A stretch of 64,000 nt of DNA, taken from the NCBI RefSeq assembly GCF_005144585.1, contig NZ_SSMQ01000052.1, positions 25,026-89,025 of the forward strand, read 5' to 3'. Position numbers and translations under genes: made by a program. This DNA comes from Polyangium fumosum (GTDB taxonomy: Bacteria; Myxococcota_A; Polyangia; Polyangiales; Polyangiaceae). The notes beneath the pieces were generated by a model. It was not told the origin of the DNA and ran no database searches. It saw nothing but the letters and a program-made list of their open reading frames with translations. Shown piece by piece: positions 35,941-44,642 of the stretch (position 1 is its first letter; each line of letters begins with the position of its first letter).

Positions 35941-38505
35941 ATGGAGGAAGCCCCGAACACGCCGCGTCGCGACGTGATTCTGATCGCGGACGCGTCCGCG
36001 GAAGGGCAAACCATCGCGTCGGCGCTCCGCGCGCAAGGCTTCGCCGTGGCCTTCGCGCCCATCGAGCGGCTCGAAGCGCGCGTGCTCGACGAGTCGCCGC
36101 GGGTGCTGCTCGTCGACATCGATCAGCCCGGCGCGCGCGACGCCATCGAGCGGCTGCGGGAGCTGCCCGGCGGCGAGGACGCCGAGCTCGTTTGTCTGGG
36201 CAGCCGCCTGCGCGCCGCGGAGATCGGCGCGCACTCCGCCGCCGGTCGCTCCTTCGCGCGGCCCCTCGACATCCACGCCATCGTCGCGCAGATCGCCGCG
36301 CTCGCCGACCCGGCGCCGCTCGACGATTCGATTGTCGACGACCGCGGCGCCGCCGGGATCCGCCCCGGCGAGACCGTGCCCCCGGGCCTGCTCGACGACG
36401 GCACCGGCGCCTTCCCGCCGGCCTTCCAGTCCGCGTTTCCCGGCGCGCCCGAGATCGCCGAGATGGGCGCGTCGATCTTCCCGCCCGACGAGAGCGACGG
36501 GCAGTCGCCGCCCACGCTGCTGCCCACGCACCCCATGCAGCTCTCGCCCGAGCTCATGAACTTGCTCGCCTCGGCCGAGCAACGCGTGCTCGCGCAGACC
36601 CCGGCCTCGTCCGTGCCCCCGCCGGCCGTGGCCGTCGAGGAAGAGGTGGACCTCATCCTCGGCGACGAGTTCCTCGCCATCCTCGAAGAGCCGCTCGACG
36701 CCGAGGCCGACAGCTCCCAGTCGGACCTCGCCAACACGGGGCTCGATCCGGGCACGGGGCCCAACGCCGCCCTCAGCATCACGACCGGCTCGTTTGCCCT
36801 GGCCGATGGCAACACGACCGCGCCCAACCCCGCGCCCCCGTCGTCGGCCGCCGCCCTCGAGCCGCCGAGCGTGGGCGAGCTCGTGCTCGACATGCCGCCC
36901 ACGCCGCAGCCGAGCGAGCTGGGCGGAAAAACGGCGCCCGGCGCATCGACGCCGCGCTCGCTGGAGACCCGCGGCGCCACCTCCGAGGCCCCCGCGACGC
37001 CCTGGGAGCCGCGCTCGACCCGCGTCGGCGACGACCCGGGCACGCCGATCCGCCCGACGGAGGCGACGACCACGGCCACCCGCTCGATCGAGCCGCGGCC
37101 CGCGTCCGCGCCCACGCCGCCACGCCCGCCGCCGCCCGTGATCGAGCCCATGATCGACGTCGCGCCGCCGACGGTCTTCCCGGCCCGCTGGACGGTGCCG
37201 AGCGGCATGCCGCGCTTCGCGTCCACGCTTGGGGGCTACGCGCCGGCGAGCGGAGCTGTGCCCCCAAACCCCCGTCCGCTTGGGGGCTACACGCCGGCGA
37301 GCGGGCCCTCGACCCCCAACCCCCCGACCCCGCCCACGGCCCCCAGCATCCTCAGCCGCGCCTCGGACGCCCCGCCGCCCTCGGTGCGCCTCGCCCCGCC
37401 GGTGCCGCCGCCGCCCGCGCCCGTTCCGTCCTCGCAGACCCCGCATGCCTCGCAGGGGCCACGCAGCGCGCATCCCACCGTGCTCGGCCCCGGCGACGCG
37501 CCGCGCGCCCTCGCCCGTGCCATCGCCAGCCGCGCCACGGGCTCGCTCGCCATCCATGAAGGCGGGGCCGTGCGCCGCGTGGTCCTCCAGGATGGGGACG
37601 TGGTCACGGCCGGATCGGGCGTCGCCGACGAGGCGCTCCTTTCCTTCCTCTCGGCCCGCGGCGATCTCGAGCGCGACGTCGCGTTTCGCCTCGCCGGCAA
37701 GCTCCCGCCCTCGGGCCGGCACGCGGGCGCGGCGCTCATCGCGCACGGATTTCTCCAGCAGGACGCGCTCTGGCCCGTCCTCCGCGCGCACGCCGAGTGG
37801 ATCATCGGCCGGGCGATCCTCATCGAGTCCGGCACGCTGGAGCTCGAAGCCGAGCCGCCGGGCCGCCTGCGCGCCGAGCCCAACGTGTTCGGCGGCGCCA
37901 CCGGGGCCGAGGTCTTCGTGGAGATCGTCCGGCGCGTGATCCCGCCCGAGGCCGCCTTCACGCGCCTCGGCGGCGCGGCCGCGCGTTTCGACGCCGGCCC
38001 GCGCATCTCGCTCCTCTCCGAGTGCGCGCTCGTGCCCGACGAAGCCACGCTCGTGGCGCAGGCGCCGGGCACGACCGTGGGCGAGCTCGCGGCCCAGGCG
38101 GGGCACGACCTCACGCCGCTGCTCTACGCGCTCGTGTGCCTGGAGGTCCTGACCGCGCTCACCCCGGCGCGTCCTGCTTCGGCCGAGCGCCGTCCTGCGG
38201 AGGATCCGCTCGACGAGGAGGCGATCCGCATGCGGGTGCGGGCGCGGGTCGCGCTCGTCGAGGACGGCGACTACTTCGCGCTGCTCGGCATCGGCCGCGC
38301 GGCGACGAGTTACGAGATCCGGCGGGCCTACCTGGAGCTGCGGCGCTTCTTCGAGCCTTCACGCCTGCTCACGGCGGCGACGGCCGATCTCCAGGGCGAC
38401 GTGCGCCTCGTCCTCGAGGTGCTCGACGAGGCCTACGAGATTTTGAAGGATGGGACGCGGCGGGAGCGGTATCGGCGGGCGATCGAGGCGGGACCGCCGT
38501 CCTAG
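35941..38505 (+). CDS. Receiver-like / DUF4388-like / J-like multidomain protein
   Basis: ATG 35941 (854 aa; GTG 35932 is an alternative). Residues 10-115 look like a response-regulator receiver core (VILIADASAEGQTIASALRAQ, VLLVDIDQPG). A long Pro/Ala/Thr-rich linker (about 120-515) contains a tandem 17-residue repeat (LGGYAPASGAVPPNPRP). A DUF4388/PATAN-like domain follows (about 515-740: LARAIASRATGSLAIHEGG, RRVVLQDGDVVTAGSG, LIAHGFLQQDALWPVLR). The final 90 residues resemble a J domain (YFALLGIGRAATSYEIRRAY, EAYEILKDGTRRERYRRA), but the HPD motif is replaced by EPS, so DnaK activation is doubtful. It is probably a cytoplasmic scaffold in a signalling pathway. Confidence 0.8.
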   Translation: MEEAPNTPRRDVILIADASAEGQTIASALRAQGFAVAFAPIERLEARVLDESPRVLLVDIDQPGARDAIERLRELPGGEDAELVCLGSRLRAAEIGAHSAAGRSFARPLDIHAIVAQIAALADPAPLDDSIVDDRGAAGIRPGETVPPGLLDDGTGAFPPAFQSAFPGAPEIAEMGASIFPPDESDGQSPPTLLPTHPMQLSPELMNLLASAEQRVLAQTPASSVPPPAVAVEEEVDLILGDEFLAILEEPLDAEADSSQSDLANTGLDPGTGPNAALSITTGSFALADGNTTAPNPAPPSSAAALEPPSVGELVLDMPPTPQPSELGGKTAPGASTPRSLETRGATSEAPATPWEPRSTRVGDDPGTPIRPTEATTTATRSIEPRPASAPTPPRPPPPVIEPMIDVAPPTVFPARWTVPSGMPRFASTLGGYAPASGAVPPNPRPLGGYTPASGPSTPNPPTPPTAPSILSRASDAPPPSVRLAPPVPPPPAPVPSSQTPHASQGPRSAHPTVLGPGDAPRALARAIASRATGSLAIHEGGAVRRVVLQDGDVVTAGSGVADEALLSFLSARGDLERDVAFRLAGKLPPSGRHAGAALIAHGFLQQDALWPVLRAHAEWIIGRAILIESGTLELEAEPPGRLRAEPNVFGGATGAEVFVEIVRRVIPPEAAFTRLGGAAARFDAGPRISLLSECALVPDEATLVAQAPGTTVGELAAQAGHDLTPLLYALVCLEVLTALTPARPASAERRPAEDPLDEEAIRMRVRARVALVEDGDYFALLGIGRAATSYEIRRAYLELRRFFEPSRLLTAATADLQGDVRLVLEVLDEAYEILKDGTRRERYRRAIEAGPPS
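37228..37329 (+). repeat. Two tandem 51-bp units inside a coding linker
   Basis: 37228-37278 and 37279-37329 are similar 51-bp units (17 codons each), beginning CTTGGGGGCTAC and encoding LGGY(A/T)PASG with Pro-rich ends. The first unit has TTGGGGGC paired with GCCCCCAA (37229-37236 and 37260-37267), recalling the outer stem of the 50-bp hairpin repeats at 24801-24950. A common origin is plausible but unproven. Confidence 0.8.
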
Positions 38506-38507
38506 GG

Positions 38508-38819
38508 TCACTCCTCGGCGTCGGGGGTGGACGGCCTCGACCGAACGGACTCGGGCGGCAGGCCCGCGAGGATGTCGACGACGTGGGAGGCGAGCGAATG
38601 CGCGAGCGACAGCTCGTGCTGGGCCGCGGCGTTGACCCCGAAGCCGCAAGTATTGGTGAGCGCATCGGCCAGCGCTTGCGCGAGCGACAGCGCTCGTGAC
38701 ACCGGGGAGACGCCCTCCGCGCGGGTCGATTCGGGACGGGCATCGCTGGGCTCGCTCGTGTCGGGCTGGGCACCAGGGGGGGTACGTTGTCCGTGGGAGA
38801 TCGATAGATCGAGCGCCAT
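38508..38819 (-). CDS. Small hypothetical protein
   Basis: ATG 38819 (103 aa). No family is recognised. The N-terminal 35 residues are polar and Pro/Ser-rich; the middle, LAQALADALTNTCGFGVNAA, and LAHSLASHVVDILAGL form amphipathic helices that could pair. Codon use is like that of the neighbours, but the sequence is short and a shadow cannot be ruled out. It is convergent with the large multidomain protein gene, ending 3 bp after its stop. Confidence 0.45.
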   Translation of the reverse strand: MALDLSISHGQRTPPGAQPDTSEPSDARPESTRAEGVSPVSRALSLAQALADALTNTCGFGVNAAAQHELSLAHSLASHVVDILAGLPPESVRSRPSTPDAEE

Positions 38820-39137
38820 GGGCTAGAGCCTCGCAGTTCGGGCACGTGGTTCGCGCGCGCGGGATCCACCCATGCAAGCTCGCGGCCAGTGGGCGGAAAC
38901 GCGTTCGCCGAGGGAAGGTTCGTCCAGTCGGGGCGCAGCCGAGCGCGGGGGACGAGGGCGCGCGAGGATGGTTTGTCGGGGAAGACCCGCCGCGCGGCGC
39001 GTCAACGTGCGGGAGCGTTGCGAGATAGGATCCAACGCGGGGAAGCGCGGAGAGCCGGCGGCTTGGAGGTGGGGGCGCGTTGTGCGCGAAAGGAGCGCAG
39101 TCCAGAGGCCGGCTGCACGTTCGGATAGGATACGCGG
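38820..39137. other. Intergenic region, 318 bp, no gene seen
   Basis: Between two short divergent genes. Frames here are low-complexity Arg/Gly/Ala and look like shadows. No hairpin or clear promoter stands out except the generic upstream regions of its two neighbours. Confidence 0.4.
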
Positions 39138-39434
39138 ATGCGCACCTCCAAGAACCTCCTGCGCGTGTTCATGCTCGCCTTGTTCGTCGTGCCCATCACC
39201 ACCCAGGGGTGTGGCGATGATCTCACGACGTACCGATGTTTCGCGTGGCCGGACGCGCCGGGCGACGATCCGAACAAGTGCCCCTCGATCACGCGGGCGA
39301 CCCAGATCATCTCGCGCGAGAACCCGAGCGACTTCACCATCCTCGACGACGGCCTGCTCGAAAACGGCCGATGTTGTTACGAGGTGGAGGAGGCCTCGTC
39401 CGGCTGCAACGGGAGCCTCCACCCCGGGTGGTGA
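39138..39434 (+). CDS. Small Cys-rich lipoprotein-like protein
   Basis: ATG 39138 (98 aa) starts RTSKNLLRVFMLALFVVPIT followed by TQGC, a possible lipobox (T-Q-G-C is atypical). The mature 70 residues contain five Cys (YRCFAW, NKCPSI, RCCYEV, SGCNGS), probably two disulfides. No family is recognised. It is short and stands alone, next to the methyltransferase gene on the opposite strand. Confidence 0.65.
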   Translation: MRTSKNLLRVFMLALFVVPITTQGCGDDLTTYRCFAWPDAPGDDPNKCPSITRATQIISRENPSDFTILDDGLLENGRCCYEVEEASSGCNGSLHPGW

Positions 39435-39460
39435 GCGCCGCGCCCGCGATCTGGAGTCTG

Positions 39461-40072
39461 CTAGGCGCGCGGCTCCGCGAGCGCGAGGATCCACGGGTAC
39501 GACGTTCGTAGCTCCAGCACCTCGAAGTCCGGTTCGAGCAGCGCGCGGAACGAGGCCATGCCCCAGTGGTTCTTGTGATCGATGTCGTTGCCGAAGCGCG
39601 ACACGTTTTTCCCGCGCAGCAAGTTCGACAGCATGAAGAACGGCTCGTGGGGCACCGAGAGCAGCGCGCGCCGCGCCCCGACCTTGCGCAGCTCCGCGAG
39701 CGCCCGGCGTGGATCGTCGAGGTGCTCCAGCACCTCGCAGCACACGACGATGTCGGGCTTTTTCGTGAGGAAGCCGAGGTCGTAGATCGAGCCCACGTGC
39801 GCCTCGATGCGCGGGAAGTGGCGTTGCAGCCGCGCGACGTCCTCCGGGTTGTACTCGACGCCGATGAAGCTCGTGTCTTCGAGCTTCTCGGAGAGGTAGC
39901 CGGAGAGGAACCCCTCACCGCAGCCCACCTCGAGCACCGTGCGCGCCGGCAGGGCTTCGAGGAACATCGAGTGCAGCGTGGCGGCGAAGCGGCGGATCAG
40001 CATCCGCTGGACCGGGTTCTTGTGCCGGTACTTCTGCGTCTCGAACCGGTCGAAGTACGCGTCGGGGATCAC
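39461..40072 (-). CDS. Class I SAM-dependent methyltransferase
   Basis: GTG 40072 overlaps the stop of the upstream glycosyltransferase gene (GTGA), giving 203 aa. The SAM-binding motif I is VLEVGCGEGFLSGYL (near 45-59), motif II is FIGVEYNPED and the post-II acidic region is PDIVVCCEVLEHLDDP. The N-terminus (YFDRFETQKYRHKNPVQRML) is typical of polysaccharide-associated methyltransferases. Coupling with a GT2 suggests it modifies a lipid-linked sugar or glycan. The target is not determined. Confidence 0.88.
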   Translation of the reverse strand: MIPDAYFDRFETQKYRHKNPVQRMLIRRFAATLHSMFLEALPARTVLEVGCGEGFLSGYLSEKLEDTSFIGVEYNPEDVARLQRHFPRIEAHVGSIYDLGFLTKKPDIVVCCEVLEHLDDPRRALAELRKVGARRALLSVPHEPFFMLSNLLRGKNVSRFGNDIDHKNHWGMASFRALLEPDFEVLELRTSYPWILALAEPRA

Positions 40073-41091
40073 AGGATTTCCTCGCGGATCGGCGGCTCGT
40101 CTTCGAGGTGCCGGGTCTGGCTCTGGTACGTCAGGAACTCGCCGATGAAGCCCATCGAGAAGAGCTGAATGCCCGTGACGATCATGAGCACGCCGAGGAG
40201 CAAGAGCGGGCGGTCGCCGATCTTGTGACCGAAGGACCAGAGCACCGTCAGGTAGAACTCGATCAGCACGCCGATCCCCGCGAGCAAGAGGCCCGCGAAG
40301 CCGAAGAGGTGCATCGGCCTCTTCTGGTACCGCGTCAGGAAGAGCACGCTCATGAGGTCGAACGATCCACGCAGGATGCGCTCGAGCCCGTAGCGGGAGC
40401 TGCCGTACTTGCGGGCGTGGTGCTTGATCGGGATCTCGGTGACGCTGAAGCCCTGCGACGCGGCGAGCGCCGGGATGAACCGGAACAGGTCGCCGTAGAT
40501 CGGGATCGCGCGGATGACCTCGCTCCGGTACGCCTTGAAGCCGCAATTCATGTCGTGCAGCTTCACGCCCGTCATGTAGCCGACGGTGCCGTTGAAGATC
40601 CGCGAGAGGAACAGGCGGTTCGTCGGGTCGAGGCGCTGCACCTTCCAGCCGACGACGACGTCATGGCCTTCCTCCAGCTTGGCGAGGAAGTTCGGCAGGT
40701 CCGCGGGATCGTCCTGGAGATCGGCGTCCATCGTCACGAAGATCGTGCCGCGCGCCCTGCGGAAGCCGGCCGTGAGGGCCTGGGCCTTGCCGAAGTTTTT
40801 CCGGAGCCGCACGCCCCGCACGTTCGGGTTCTCCGAGGCCAGGCGCTTGATCACGGCCCACGAGTCGTCCGTGCTGCCGTCGTCCACGAAGATGAGCTCG
40901 TAGGCCTCCTTGCCGGAGAGCGCCTCGTGGATGCGCCGGGCCAGCTCCGGCAGGCTCTTCGCTTCGTTCAGGCCCGGGACCACGAGCGAGACGCGCGGGA
41001 GGATGACCACCGGGCTCTCGGCCACCTTGCGGGTCAGGGCGATGGCAGGAGGCTCGCCCGGAGAGGGCTGGGTGATGTCCACGGCGCTCAC
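40069..41091 (-). CDS. GT2-family glycosyltransferase with C-terminal membrane helices
   Basis: GTG 41091 is chosen (340 aa). The GT2 domain shows VSLVVPGLNEAKSLPELARR near 35, ELIFVDDGSTDDSWAVIKRL, and the DXD-type site TMDADLQDDPADL, then KYGSSRYGLERILRGSFDLM. Two membrane helices follow (MHLFGFAGLLLAGIGVLIEF, LLLLGVLMIVTGIQLFSMGF). This is the dolichol/undecaprenyl-phosphate sugar transferase (DPM1/ArnC/GtrB) layout. It would put a sugar on a polyprenyl phosphate carrier at the inner membrane. The methyltransferase gene is coupled behind it. Confidence 0.9.
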   Translation of the reverse strand: MSAVDITQPSPGEPPAIALTRKVAESPVVILPRVSLVVPGLNEAKSLPELARRIHEALSGKEAYELIFVDDGSTDDSWAVIKRLASENPNVRGVRLRKNFGKAQALTAGFRRARGTIFVTMDADLQDDPADLPNFLAKLEEGHDVVVGWKVQRLDPTNRLFLSRIFNGTVGYMTGVKLHDMNCGFKAYRSEVIRAIPIYGDLFRFIPALAASQGFSVTEIPIKHHARKYGSSRYGLERILRGSFDLMSVLFLTRYQKRPMHLFGFAGLLLAGIGVLIEFYLTVLWSFGHKIGDRPLLLLGVLMIVTGIQLFSMGFIGEFLTYQSQTRHLEDEPPIREEIL

Positions 41092-41178
41092 GGCGGCGGA
41101 GGATAGCAGAACGGTCCGTCCGCACGAGGCCTCGGAGGACAGGCAAGGCGAGATCGGGATGCTACCCTCGCGCCCGCG

Positions 41179-42123
41179 ATGAAGCTGCTCGTGACCGGCA
41201 TCGCCGGGTTCATCGGATCTCACCTCGCCGAGCGCCTGCTCGATCGAGGCGACACGGTCGTCGGCCTCGACAGCTTCGATCCTTTTTACGCACGCTCGAT
41301 CAAGGAGCGAAATCTCGCCCGCGTCCGCGGCCGCGCCCACGTCGTCGAGGCGGATCTGCTCGACGAGGCGGCCGTCGCGGAGGTCCTCTCGGCCACGGAC
41401 TTCGACGTCGTCGTGCACCTCGCGGGCCTCGCGGGCGTGCGGCCGAGCCTCGGCGCGCCGGCCCGTTACCAGCGCGTGAACGTCGAGGGCACGACGCGCC
41501 TCGCCGAGCTCGCCCGCGCGCGGGGCGTGCGCCGCTTCGTGTTCGCGTCGAGCTCCTCGGTGTACGGCGCGAGCAAGCGCCTGCCCTTCGCCGAGGACGA
41601 CCGCGCCGACGAGCCGATGAGCCCGTACGCCGCGAGCAAACGCGCCGCCGAGCTCGTGCTGCGCGCGCTCGTGCACACGCACGGCCTCGGGGTCACGTCG
41701 CTCCGTTACTTCACGGTCTACGGCCCGCGCCAGCGCCCCGAGATGGCCATCCACGCGTTCTGCCGCGCCATCGACCGGGGCGAGACGATCGAGCTCTACG
41801 GCACGGGCGCGGCGAGCCGCGACTACACCTACGTCGACGACGTCATCGACGGCACGCTCCGCGCGATCGATCGGGTGGGCGACGGCTACCGCGTCTACAA
41901 CCTCGGCGCCGGGGGCACGCCGACGACGTTGAACGAGGTCGTCGCGCTGCTCGCCGAGGCCCTCGGCAAGCCGGCGCGTGTGCATCGGGGCCCGGCGATC
42001 GTCGGCGACGTCGAGCACACGATTGCGGACATCCGCGCGGCCAAGGCAGCGCTCGGGTACGAGCCGAGGACGGGGATTCGCGAGGGGATTCGCAAGTTCG
42101 TGGACTGGTATTCCCGGACGTAA
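41179..42123 (+). CDS. NAD-dependent sugar epimerase (UDP-glucuronate 4-epimerase type)
   Basis: The 314-aa protein begins with the Rossmann motif VTGIAGFIGSHLAERLL, then GLDSFDPFY, the D-P-F-Y of the UDP-glucuronate/galacturonate epimerase branch. The catalytic pair is SSSSVYG (Ser) with YAASK (Tyr, Lys) near residues 124 and 153. It interconverts a UDP-sugar in the cytoplasm for envelope glycan. It is transcribed away from the GT2 gene, with 87 bp between the starts, so the two may share a divergent promoter region. The stop abuts the next gene's stop. Confidence 0.9.
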   Translation: MKLLVTGIAGFIGSHLAERLLDRGDTVVGLDSFDPFYARSIKERNLARVRGRAHVVEADLLDEAAVAEVLSATDFDVVVHLAGLAGVRPSLGAPARYQRVNVEGTTRLAELARARGVRRFVFASSSSVYGASKRLPFAEDDRADEPMSPYAASKRAAELVLRALVHTHGLGVTSLRYFTVYGPRQRPEMAIHAFCRAIDRGETIELYGTGAASRDYTYVDDVIDGTLRAIDRVGDGYRVYNLGAGGTPTTLNEVVALLAEALGKPARVHRGPAIVGDVEHTIADIRAAKAALGYEPRTGIREGIRKFVDWYSRT

Positions 42124-42537
42124 TCACCGCGCCTTCGGCCGCGCCCCGCTCGCCCGGTGGTGCGTGCGTTTCCTCTTCCGGGGCGCGAGATCCGGCAGGG
42201 GCCCGTATTTCGCGAGGATCTCTTCGAGCACCTCGTCGGGGAGCGTGCGCGAGAGCGCGATGACCGCGTGGCGCGGGCTCTCGTCCGGGGAGACGACGAG
42301 GTCGACGAGCTCCACGTCGAGCCCTTCGAGCGCCTCGGCGATGCGCTGGAGGGTCTCGACGGTGGGGTTGGCGAGCCCGTGCTCGATGCTGGAGATGTGG
42401 CCTTTGTTGGCGAGCGACTCGCCGGGCGCGTGACCTTCGGCCACCTCCTCTTGGGTCAGCCCGGCGGCGAGCCGGAACGTCTTCACGCGCTCGCCGATCG
42501 TGAGAAAGAGCTTTTTGGGACGGACTCTGCGCGGCAT
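42124..42537 (-). CDS. XRE-family transcriptional regulator
   Basis: ATG 42537 (137 aa). A helix-turn-helix of the Cro/C1 type spans about 14-75: VKTFRLAAGLTQEEVAE, then SLANKGHISSIEHGLANP and TVETLQRIAEAL. The C-terminal half is Arg/Lys-rich and probably disordered. It lies convergently between an epimerase and GDP-fucose synthase genes, and may regulate the sugar genes, but there is no direct evidence. It overlaps no gene. Confidence 0.88.
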   Translation of the reverse strand: MPRRVRPKKLFLTIGERVKTFRLAAGLTQEEVAEGHAPGESLANKGHISSIEHGLANPTVETLQRIAEALEGLDVELVDLVVSPDESPRHAVIALSRTLPDEVLEEILAKYGPLPDLAPRKRKRTHHRASGARPKAR

Positions 42538-42617
42538 GTGCGTCTCGCTACTTCTCGATCGATTGGCTGCGCCCGGGGCGTGGGGGTGGTATCGCCTGCG
42601 CTAAGGTCGTGCTTGCC

Positions 42618-43577
42618 ATGCCGATGTTCCCTCTCTCTGACTCCAAGATCCTCGTCACAGGCGGCGCCGGGTTCCTCGGCTCGCACGTCGTGGAAGTGCT
42701 GAAAGCGCGTGGCGCGCGCCAGATCGTGGTCCCCCGCTCGGCCGCGTTCGATCTGACGGACGCGTACGCGACGCGATCTCTCTTTGAAACGCATCGGCCC
42801 GACCTCGTCTTGCATCTGGCCGCGCGTGTCGGTGGAATTGGCGCGAACCGGCGCCACCCCGGCACCTTCTTCCGCGACAACATGGCCATGGGCCTGCACG
42901 TCCTCGAAGAGGCGCGGCGCGCGGGGACGCCCAAGGTTGTAGTGGCCGGTACCATATGTGCCTATCCGAAGTTTGCGCCGGTACCGTTCCGGGAAGAGGA
43001 TCTGTGGAACGGGTATCCGGAGGAGACGAATGCGCCGTACGGGATCGCGAAGAAGGCGTTGCTCGTGATGGCGCAGGCGTACCGGAAAGAGTTCGGGTCG
43101 AAGTTTGTCGTCGTCTTCCCGGTGAACCTGTATGGCCCGCGGGACAATTTCGACCTGGAGGACTCGCACGTGATCCCTGCGATGATCCGCAAGTTCGTGG
43201 AGGCGCGGCGGAGCGGGGAGCGGTCGGTCGTTTTGTGGGGCGACGGGTCGCCGACGCGGGAGTTCCTCTACGTGGAGGACGCGGCCGAGGGGCTCGTGCG
43301 GGCGGCGGAGCGTTACGACGGCGAGGAGCCGGTGAACCTCGGCGCGGGGCGCGAGGTGTCGATGCGGGACCTGGCGGCGACGATCGCGAAGGCGGTGGGG
43401 TATGAAGGGGACATCGTCTGGGACAGCGCGCGCCCGAACGGGCAGCCGCGCAGGATGCTGGATGTGTCGCGGGCGCGGGAATGGTTCGGGTTCGAGGCGC
43501 GGACGGAGCTTGGGGACGGGCTGGTGAAGACGATCGCTTGGTACGAGGAGAACCGGGGGCGGATCGTTGGGGGGTGA
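42618..43577 (+). CDS. fcl: GDP-L-fucose synthase
   Basis: ATG 42618 (319 aa; ATG 42609 possible). Rossmann motif ILVTGGAGFLGSHVVEVL, the family signature LVLHLAARVGGIGANRRHPG, and the catalytic block VVAGTICAYPK with NAPYGIAKKALLVMAQAYR (Tyr and Lys). The pattern 'VGGIxAN' and 'PVNLYGPRDNFDLEDSHVIP' are typical of GDP-4-keto-6-deoxymannose epimerase/reductases. It makes GDP-L-fucose for a polysaccharide or glycan. The GDP-mannose 4,6-dehydratase partner (gmd) is not in this window. Confidence 0.93.
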   Translation: MPMFPLSDSKILVTGGAGFLGSHVVEVLKARGARQIVVPRSAAFDLTDAYATRSLFETHRPDLVLHLAARVGGIGANRRHPGTFFRDNMAMGLHVLEEARRAGTPKVVVAGTICAYPKFAPVPFREEDLWNGYPEETNAPYGIAKKALLVMAQAYRKEFGSKFVVVFPVNLYGPRDNFDLEDSHVIPAMIRKFVEARRSGERSVVLWGDGSPTREFLYVEDAAEGLVRAAERYDGEEPVNLGAGREVSMRDLAATIAKAVGYEGDIVWDSARPNGQPRRMLDVSRAREWFGFEARTELGDGLVKTIAWYEENRGRIVGG

Positions 43578-43832
43578 TCTAGGTCTGCACTGGAGATGAA
43601 GAGGGCAGGGGAGGGGCGATCCTCGGGGGCGCCGAGGATGCGAGCGGGGAGGTAGGGGCGATCCTCCCGCGAGCAGATGTTGCGGGGGGCCAGGGCGGGG
43701 GTGATCGGGTCGAGGTCACGGGGCGCGGGGGGGCGGATTGGGTCGGGTGTTCGCGCGTCACGACGTGCGCGGGGGGAGGTGAGGGGTCACCTTGGCGCTG
43801 CGCGGCGTGTTCTCGGGGAGGTGACGCCTTTG

Positions 43833-44642
43833 TCACCAGGTGAGCGCGTCGGGGACGGCGCGGAAGAGCTCGCGCAGGGCGGGGAGCTGCTGGTGTTGGC
43901 GCTTCATCTCGGCCCACACCGTCGGGTGACCGCGCTCGCGGATGTCCTGTTCGAGTCGGCGTAGCCTTCGTTCCGGCGCGGCTTCCGCGAGGCTCGCGCG
44001 GTATTGCGCGAGGTGCGCCTTGTAGTCCTTGAAGGCCTGCTGCCTTGCCTTCGGCAGGTAGTCGCGCGTGTTCAGGCCGAGGGTCTTGATCGTGTATTGG
44101 GCTCGTTCGTACTCCCTCGTCCCGCGCGCCTTCCGGGGCACGAAGAAGAACGTGTCCCGCAGATCGAGCGCCAGGAATGCAGTCGGGTCCTCGGCGCGCG
44201 GGTCGATGAACGCGGGATCGCCGGGGACGGGCGGCAGGACGGGCGCCTTCGGAGGCCGCGAGACCTCGGTCCTCACGCCGGACGCATGCGCGAACACGGC
44301 GTAATGGTCATTCTTGGGGCCGTTGCACGGTCCACACGCGTAAAGGTAATTCGACCACACGAACGTGGCCTCGGGGTAGAGGCTCTTGGGCCGTACGTGC
44401 TCGACCTCGTCGGCCGCCGAGTCCTCGCAATAGGCGCAACGCCGCGCGCCGCAGCACATGGCCGTGAGCGCCTTCTTGACCGCGTCGAAGGTCGCGTTTC
44501 CTTTGCGGTTTTGGGAGCTGAAGCTCGCCTTGGCTTGCTCGACGCGCGCGGCGTAGTCGGGGAGGGCGTCGATCTCGGCCTGGTATTCGCGGAGCTTGTC
44601 TCGCGCGGCCTTGGGGAGAGTTCGTTTGGGGAGGCCGATCAC
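43833..44642 (-). CDS. HNH endonuclease of a Septu-like pair (PtuB-like)
   Basis: GTG 44642 overlaps the ATPase stop (GTGA), giving 269 aa. The HNH/zinc site is clear: CAYC (69-72), DEVEHVRPK (79-87, Glu81 and His82), WSNYLYACGPCNGPKND (His-partner Asn98 and the second Cys pair 103/106). The C-terminal half is helical and basic. An OLD-like ATPase next to an HNH nuclease is the composition of Septu (PtuA + PtuB), an anti-phage defence. No reverse transcriptase is nearby, so a retron form is unlikely. It sits between sugar genes without repeats, so how it came here is not visible. Confidence 0.82.
   Translation of the reverse strand: MIGLPKRTLPKAARDKLREYQAEIDALPDYAARVEQAKASFSSQNRKGNATFDAVKKALTAMCCGARRCAYCEDSAADEVEHVRPKSLYPEATFVWSNYLYACGPCNGPKNDHYAVFAHASGVRTEVSRPPKAPVLPPVPGDPAFIDPRAEDPTAFLALDLRDTFFFVPRKARGTREYERAQYTIKTLGLNTRDYLPKARQQAFKDYKAHLAQYRASLAEAAPERRLRRLEQDIRERGHPTVWAEMKRQHQQLPALRELFRAVPDALTW

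Noticed and set aside
35635..38106. A minus-strand open frame of 823 codons
   Set aside because: Only its last 53 codons look real (the TatA-like protein); the rest is antisense to the DUF4388-like/J-like gene.
43578..43832. A gene or RNA in the gap after GDP-fucose synthase
   Set aside because: The frames are low-complexity and short; nothing beyond GC-rich sequence was seen.
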